NCBI GenBank assembly: GCA_030704615.1
Contig: CM060733.1
Span: 64,604,001 to 64,668,000, forward strand
Direction: 5' to 3'
Length of the DNA: 64,000 nucleotides
From: Takakia lepidozioides
Lineage: Eukaryota > Streptophyta > Takakiopsida > Takakiales > Takakiaceae
The notes below the pieces were generated by a model. It was not told the origin of the DNA and made no database searches. It was given only the letters and a program-made list of their open reading frames with translations. Shown piece after piece: positions 58,742 to 64,000 of this stretch. The stretch's first letter is position 1, and the number at the start of each line of letters is the position of its first letter. The position numbers and the translations under genes are program-made.

Positions 58742-61700
58742 CTATTCAGAACTCAGACACAAAAAAATCATTTTTATCACGAATCGGTGATGATCGTTGT
58801 CGATCATAACAGATTCTACTAGAGTGGAGCTGCAGAGAACATTGAAACTCATCATGAAAGCACAAGCAGAAGGGAGACGGCATACCAGCTGACCAGGGAA
58901 ACCCCCTTTCACAAGGTAGAGGCTGTTCACACAATTCCATGTGCGCAAAACTTCAAACCCTGAAGACTTGAGGTATGATGCCAATGCCCGACGACTATCA
59001 TTGTCACATGACTGAAAAATCAGAAGTGTCCCTGCATCAGAGAGGAAGTTATTACAGAACCCGAACACCCAACTCCAGTAGTTGTCCTCGAATTTGTTCC
59101 AGCCTGGCGTCTTGCCCTTTGGAAGAACTTCTGGCACAGCCTGGCCATCCGGAATGTCGAGAATAACAATGTCGGCCGCATAAGTTTTCTGCACACCGCA
59201 CACGAAGGTGGGACCTGTGCTCACCTGCAACAGACATGTTTTTTATAAGAACGAAAGCAAGAATGTTTTCAAAGAACGAGACTGAAATACTGCCAACGAA
59301 ACTTTCAGAGAAAAAGGAAAGAAACTGGAATTCTCACCAGATTGAGGAATGAGATTATATTGTCCCAGGTAGGCGATGGCACCCCAATGTATCCTCTCTT
59401 TCGACTTTGCATCATTGACAGTCAACCCCCATTAACAATTTTCATCTCTCCTGCCGAATCAGAATGGGAAGGGTGTGGCTTGGCATCGAACACGCACTGA
59501 ACAGTGCGGGTATATCTTCCAGCAGTAAAGTCCTGCCCACTCTCCATCTCCTTTTTTTTCTCCTTCCCCTTGTCTTTTTCCTTCTCTTTGGACTTGTCTT
59601 TGTCCTTTGGCTTTGCTGGTGAGATGGCTATGACATCAACAGCCTTGTCTTTTGGTTTGCGGCCCGCCTTCTTTCCCTTCTACGGCGTTCCCTGAGCATC
59701 AGGCACCTTGGCAGCCAATGTTGCTATGTTTCGTTGGTACTCTTCGTCAGTCAAAGGCGCCAGCATCTCAACGTTATTGTTCAAGTATTTCATATGTTGT
59801 TCTTGAAAGGTCGTGTGCTCCGGTGGGCAGTCAAGGTACCACCCACAGTCTCTGAAGTGAGAAGGACTCCAGTCCTTCAATATCCCTGCAGTATACATGG
59901 TTGGATCGTTTGCAGGGTCCGACCACATGTCAAGATAGTCTGGAATTCCGCTCAGGTGATTTCCTTCCATAAGCACATATTTTGTGTACCTGAAAAAAGG
60001 AGATAAATCCCAACCCACAAAAGCGCTCAGTGAGTAAGATGCAAGTAGAACAGAATGAAAAAAACATAGATTGAAATGGCTCTGAGAACTGCTCCAAAGA
60101 CCTTTCAGGACCACACGAATGCTCCAGATGTGAATGTCGTCAACGCCATTCAAAACATTCCATTCAATGATACTGTAAATACACCCTAATCCAGGTGAAT
60201 GCAAACTATCGTTTTGGAATGACACGGACATAGAAGTGAATGTCGTCAACGACATTCACTAATCAAGCCTAATTATTCCTCAAATGAAGCAAAATCACAG
60301 GATGGAAATCATAAACTCGAGTAAGGAACCCTCCAGGAAAACTCAATGCACATTCATAACGAACATATCACTGAGGACCTCACAACAACACTGTATGTGA
60401 ATGGCGTCAACGCCATTCACAAAAATACCAACAAGGAACCAATTACTCAGCTCCTAATCCATGTAAATTCAAATTGTCGCTGTTGAATAATACAGACACA
60501 GAAGTGAATGTCGTCAACGAAATTCACTCTGGATTTCTCATAACAGAGCTTATCAAGCCTCCAGATTCCTCGCAAGAGGCAAAAACAATGCAGAACAACT
60601 GAATGTCTGCATTGACATTCAGCAATATGAAGTGAGGAACCCTCACTGTAACCTCTATGGACATTACAAAAATTTACATAACTCTGAGGACCTCTCAACA
60701 ACTCCGGATGTGAATGTCGTCAACGCCATTCAAGGACATTTTCAATTCTAATCAGGGACACTATAATTACACCCTTAGATCCTAACCAGGTGAATTCATA
60801 TACTCGCTTAAGAATGACTCAGACAAAGAAGTGAATGTCGTCAACGACATTCAATCTGGATCTATGATTACAATCCTTATGAAGCCACATTTTTTTATTC
60901 CCGAAAAAAACAATAGAGTTTCAAGTATGACATTGCACTTGTACACAACTCGCATCATGGCCCACTCTCCTCCAACCTGACTGTCAAAGTCGTTGGACCG
61001 TAAAATGTTACCATCTTTGGAGAACTCCCGGAAAAAACAGTATCTCCAGGTGAGACCTCTCCACTTCCTTATGTATGCCTCCAATGACATTTGGGGAGGG
61101 GAAACAATCGAAATGTTCAGGTCCTTCAAAGTCTGATCCAGCACAATGACGGCGCGCTTTTCGAGTTGCAAATAGTATATTTGTCAGAATTGCAAATAAG
61201 ATACTCATCACATACTTGAAGAGAAGAAAACGGTGTTTGAATACACACCTTACTCCAAAATGTAGCCTTGTGGAGCCAGTTATCAAACACCAAATCACTG
61301 ATTCCTTCCACCTTTGTGCCAGGCTGTATGGTGCTCTTTGGGAACTGATTCAAGTCCTTTACTGTTTGATCTGAGTTCCATATCTCCAGCCACCTTATTT
61401 TTGTTTGTGGGTCGACCATCGATATGGCCAGCCGGTGCAATTTCTCCTGCTGCATCTCCGGATGCACATGCTTGTCATAGTGTGTTTTGATCTGCTGAAG
61501 GAACTCAGGACCAAGTCCAAGATCTACTATTTCTAAGCTGCTTTCCGAAGGCGGACATCAACTTGGTTCTTCGAATTTCAAACTCCTTCTTTATTGCAGT
61601 TTCCACACCCTTTGATGTCCTTAGTTCCTCTGGTGTAGTGCGGTAATATTCGGATTTTCCCTTCTCAGCTGCCTCTGCCAGTTCTTGCTGCATTGATTCA

Positions 61701-62160
61701 AGTAGTGATTAGCTCCGAAGGGACTACAAATATGTATTCGAAAAGTAAACAGAGTACAGACTTGGGCTTACCACATACATGTACTCCAGAAACGCCTCTC
61801 GTGTCAAAGAATACCAAGTGCCTGCAGCTCTTCCTGTTTCGCACTTCTTGATGATATTGGGTGGTAGTACTGTCCAAAAATCATCCAGCTTCATCAGACC
61901 AATCCTCTGAATTCGGAATAGTGTGTGAACCAAGCTTGTTGTCACATGCAATTTCTCTGTCGATCTGCAAAAACATTGGAAACATTGCATTCCTTAACAC
62001 TGTTTTTTGAGGATTAATAAGACACTACAGAGGGAATGAAATCTCCTGGATGACTTACTTGTTCACGTCGTGCATAGTTGTAAGAAGCCTAGCGATGTCG
62101 TTTCCAGGATCCAAAACCATTGCCTCCACAGCAACATGCTTGTCTTTGTCTTTCGTATTT
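58742..62160 (-). pseudogene. ParB-methyltransferase fusion gene, third copy ('T')
   Basis: Minus strand, same exon order as in element A. End of the ParB exon (VAVEAMVLDPGNDIARLL.. DVNK, donor GTAAGT at about 62,060, same phase); exon STEKLHVTTSLVHTLFRIQR (from about 61,968); exons with QQELAEAAEKGKSEYYRTTP, KIRWLEIWNSDQTVKDLNQF and LDQTLKDLNISIVSPPQMSL; then YTKYVLMEGN (59,995 downward), a Lys-rich region and motif IV, DIVILDIPDGQAV. FGFCNNFLSDAGTLLIFQSC follows (58,742-59,220). A TAG stop lies after DAQGTP (about 59,680). The ParB core is cut off by copia sequence at about 62,160, and motif I is missing below 58,742. DIPD is again present. Diverged from A and C, so an independent lineage. 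Confidence 0.7.
60130..60856. repeat. Palindrome array of fourth type in an intron of copy T
   Basis: Seven copies about 60-160 bp apart of GTGAATGTCGT-CA-ACGACATTCAC (11-bp arms, 2-bp centre), at about 60,130, 60,236, 60,397, 60,503, 60,601, 60,709 and 60,833. The copy at 60,397-60,420 changes both arms together (GGCGT/ACGCC). The array lies in the intron between the exons ending at about 60,930 and starting at 59,995, where element A has a single palindrome. Confidence 0.9.
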
Positions 62161-62654
62161 TGCCTCAGTCGAGGACATAGCAATTGTAGATTGTTTCTTG
62201 CTGCTCCAGCTTACAGCTCCATTTGCTAGCATAAAAACATAGCCAGATGTAGAGTGGCGGTCATCAATATTACCAGCCCAATTTGCATCACAATAGCCGT
62301 ATAGCTCTGTGCTTTTGCAAGCACTATCTGAGATACCATATGAACCCACTTGATCCAACTGAACATTATCATTGTTCTTTCTTAAGCACAAACCATAGTC
62401 CAGTGTGCCTCTCAGATAACGAAAAATCCGTTTTATTGCAACCCAATGGAGTTGCCCAGGGTTAGCCACATATTGGCTTACAACCCCCACTGCTTGTGCT
62501 TTGAGAGTTTGCAATTTGGGACAAACGGGGTATTTACCGGCATACTTTCAACCATACCAAAGCGCCTTAAGATATCTTCAAGATATTTACGCTGGTTCAG
62601 GTAAATCGCTCGGTCTTGTCGAACACGAGTTACCGATACCCCCAAGCAGTACTA

Positions 62655-62900
62655 GATCTCTTTCAGATCCACCATCTCAAACTTCATTGAGATATCGCTC
62701 ATTATCTTTTTCAACAGAGCCTGATCAACACATGATCACAAGATCTCTTTCAGATCCACCATCTCAAACCTCTTTGAGATATCACTTTGTCTTTCTCAAC
62801 AAAGCCTGATCAACATATAATCACACGATCTTTTTCAGATCCACTATCTCAAACTCTTTTGAGATATTACTCTGTATGTGTTTCAACAGAGCCAAGTCAT
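62655..62900. repeat. Triplicated ~90-bp segment in copia RT
   Basis: Three imperfect tandem copies of a segment beginning GATCTCTTTCAGATCCACCA and ending in TTTCAACAGAGCCTGATCAA, in the region that follows the YVDD motif. Confidence 0.8.
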
Positions 62901-63424
62901 TAGAGACCAAAATCAGATCATCAACGTACAGTGTTATGATCACAAAAGAGTTTCCATGAGCCCTCTTATAGTAAACACTATAATCAGCAAAGCTCCTCTC
63001 AAACTCTTCAGCCATGAAATATGCATCAATCTTAGCATTCCATGCCTTAGGGGGATTGCTTCAAACCATACAAGGACTTGAGGAGCTTACACACCATCTT
63101 TTCCTTCCTTTTTACAGCAAATCCCTCCGGCTGGTCCATGTATATTTCTTCCATAAGATCTCCATTGAGAAATGTTGTACATACATCCATCTGATGTACC
63201 TCAAGATTTTCAACAGTAGCAAATGCTAGAATCACTTGAATTGACTTCATCCGTGCAACAGGGAAGAAGGTTTCATTGTAATCAATACCTTCAATTTGCG
63301 AGGACCCATTTGCAACCAAGCGCGCTTTGTACCTTGCTACAGAACCATCTGCATTGTACTTAATCTTGAAAATCCATTTGCAGCCAACAGACTGCCGTCC
63401 AGATGGAAGTTGAACAAGACTCCA

Positions 63425-63672
63425 GGGCAGAAGCATGCTACAGTGGCTCACTTTGCGAAATTTTTGTCCAGTCTAAACTAATCTACTTTTTTTTATATCT
63501 TTTTTTTATATGAACTTCAAATTAGGTGTTGCAATTTATTCTTGTTGTCAACTCAATTTGAAATCACCCAAAAATTGGTTTCCAAACAAAGTTGTTGTGT
63601 TTTGAAGATGAAAAATGAGAGTAGGGTAGAGTAGACTGGACAAAATTGAGCCACTGTAGCATGTTTCTGCCC
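63425..63672. mobile_element. 248-bp MITE inserted in copia RT, with TCCA target duplication
   Basis: The ends are long inverted repeats: GGGCAGAAGCATGCTACAGT at 63,425, and its reverse complement with one change ending at 63,672. Symmetry continues inward through GGCTCA.. TTTGTCCAGTCTA, about 50 bp in all with one gap. It is flanked by TCCA at 63421-63424 and 63673-63676. Removing it with one TCCA restores the copia frame (KTW|SLVQLP). Non-coding, AT-rich centre. Superfamily not assigned. Confidence 0.85.
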
Positions 63673-63763
63673 TCCAAGTCTTATTATCCTGAAGAGACTT
63701 AAACTCAGATGTCATAGCTTCATTCCAGTGTGTGTACATCAAAGAGGCATGTGTCAGTAACAC

Positions 63764-64000
63764 CCCTCTACCATATGTGAATGGTGTTAGGAAACAGACC
63801 GAGTTGGGGCAAGTGGTTGGCCAGACAACACTTTGGAGTCTAAAGTTACTGAAACTTATGGAGCTGCGGAAGGGATAGTCAGTATTGCACTGTTTAACAG
63901 AGTTCTTGATTCTAATAGCACTAGAACATACTAGCTACAACAATTCAGCCCATGTGTGGGCTTGCTTGTTTTTGGCTGGGCCTTTTGAGGCATGGATTTT
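63764..64000. other. Right edge of window, nothing recognised
   Basis: No open frame or repeat that I can identify. Confidence 0.4.

Larger units (their letters stand above)
62160..63763 (-). pseudogene. Ty1/copia reverse transcriptase-RNase H fragment
   Basis: Minus strand: EAMTSEFKSLQDNKTW (63,730), interrupted by a small insertion, then LPSGRQSVGCKWIFKIKYN, NETFFPVARMKSIQVILA, DVCTTFLNGDLMEEIYMDQ and the polymerase motif LYVDDLILVSND (62,930). A triplicated stretch follows, then RNase H (YGYCDANWAGNIDDRHSTSG.. KQSTIAMSSTEAKY). The frame breaks near 63,030 and in the triplication, and the element ends at STEAKY, joined to the ParB exon of copy T. Being upstream in minus-strand order, it is not the missing part of the 54-56 kb copia. 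Confidence 0.87.

Noticed and set aside
54543-63763. One long copia element spanning 54.5-63.8 kb
   Set aside because: On the minus strand the RT piece lies 5' of gag, the reverse of the copia order, and PPR and ParB-methyltransferase sequence separates them. They are two unrelated fragments.

Overview
This is nuclear DNA of a non-seed land plant. The clearest plant signatures are a spliced F-box/kelch gene and a complete DYW-class PLS pentatricopeptide repeat (PPR) gene. The introns have plant-type GT/AG ends, and Ty1/copia, Ty3 and RNase-H retroelement debris is heavy. Long repeat-expanded DYW genes fit a lycophyte, fern, moss or hornwort; I cannot name the species. No rRNA, tRNA or CRISPR was recognised.

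Layout. 0-5 kb: AT-rich DNA and an intact three-exon F-box/kelch gene (minus). 5-11 kb: decayed retroelement pieces. 11.1-42.3 kb: several large, related DNA transposons, nested and recombined. 42.3-45.4 kb: Ty3 gag and a chromodomain/RNase H retroelement. 46.7-51.7 kb: a DYW PPR gene whose N terminus carries the PDF motif of organellar single-strand DNA-binding (OSB) proteins. 52.7-54.3 and 57.4-58.6 kb: PPR pseudogenes. 54.5-56.4 kb: the 5' end of a copia element. 58.7-62.2 kb: another remnant of the large transposon family. 62.2-63.8 kb: a copia reverse transcriptase with a nested MITE.

The most interesting object is the transposon family at 11-42 kb and 59-62 kb. Its best copy (A, 11.13-25.93 kb) has CATGAGC-rich inverted ends. 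It carries (i) a MULE-like DDE transposase with a C-terminal SWIM zinc finger, (ii) a ten-exon minus-strand gene predicted to encode about 1,400 aa, with a ParB/Srx-like domain followed by a circularly permuted (class beta) DNA amino-methyltransferase fold whose catalytic motif reads DIPD rather than (D/N/S)PP(Y/F/W), and (iii) a small unknown protein of about 190 aa, here called D. Between these genes and inside introns lie arrays of short palindromes. Each copy has its own version: ATGCGG-YR-CCGCAT, TTTCGG-YR-CCGAAA, GTTCGG-YR-CCGAAC, or ATGTCGT-CA-ACGACAT, where YR is a central pyrimidine-purine step. The first three share the core CGG-YR-CCG; their flanks differ by family.

How the parts may work together (inference). 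The largest array lies between the divergently transcribed methyltransferase and transposase genes, as binding sites for an element-encoded regulator would. VANDAL/VANC and Spm/TnpA are known systems in which a plant transposon protein reads its own repeat motif to escape silencing. Every ParB-methyltransferase and transposase copy here carries frameshifts, stops, lost splice sites or truncations, so these copies are not autonomous. One D gene (35.7-36.3 kb) and the PPR and F-box genes are open.
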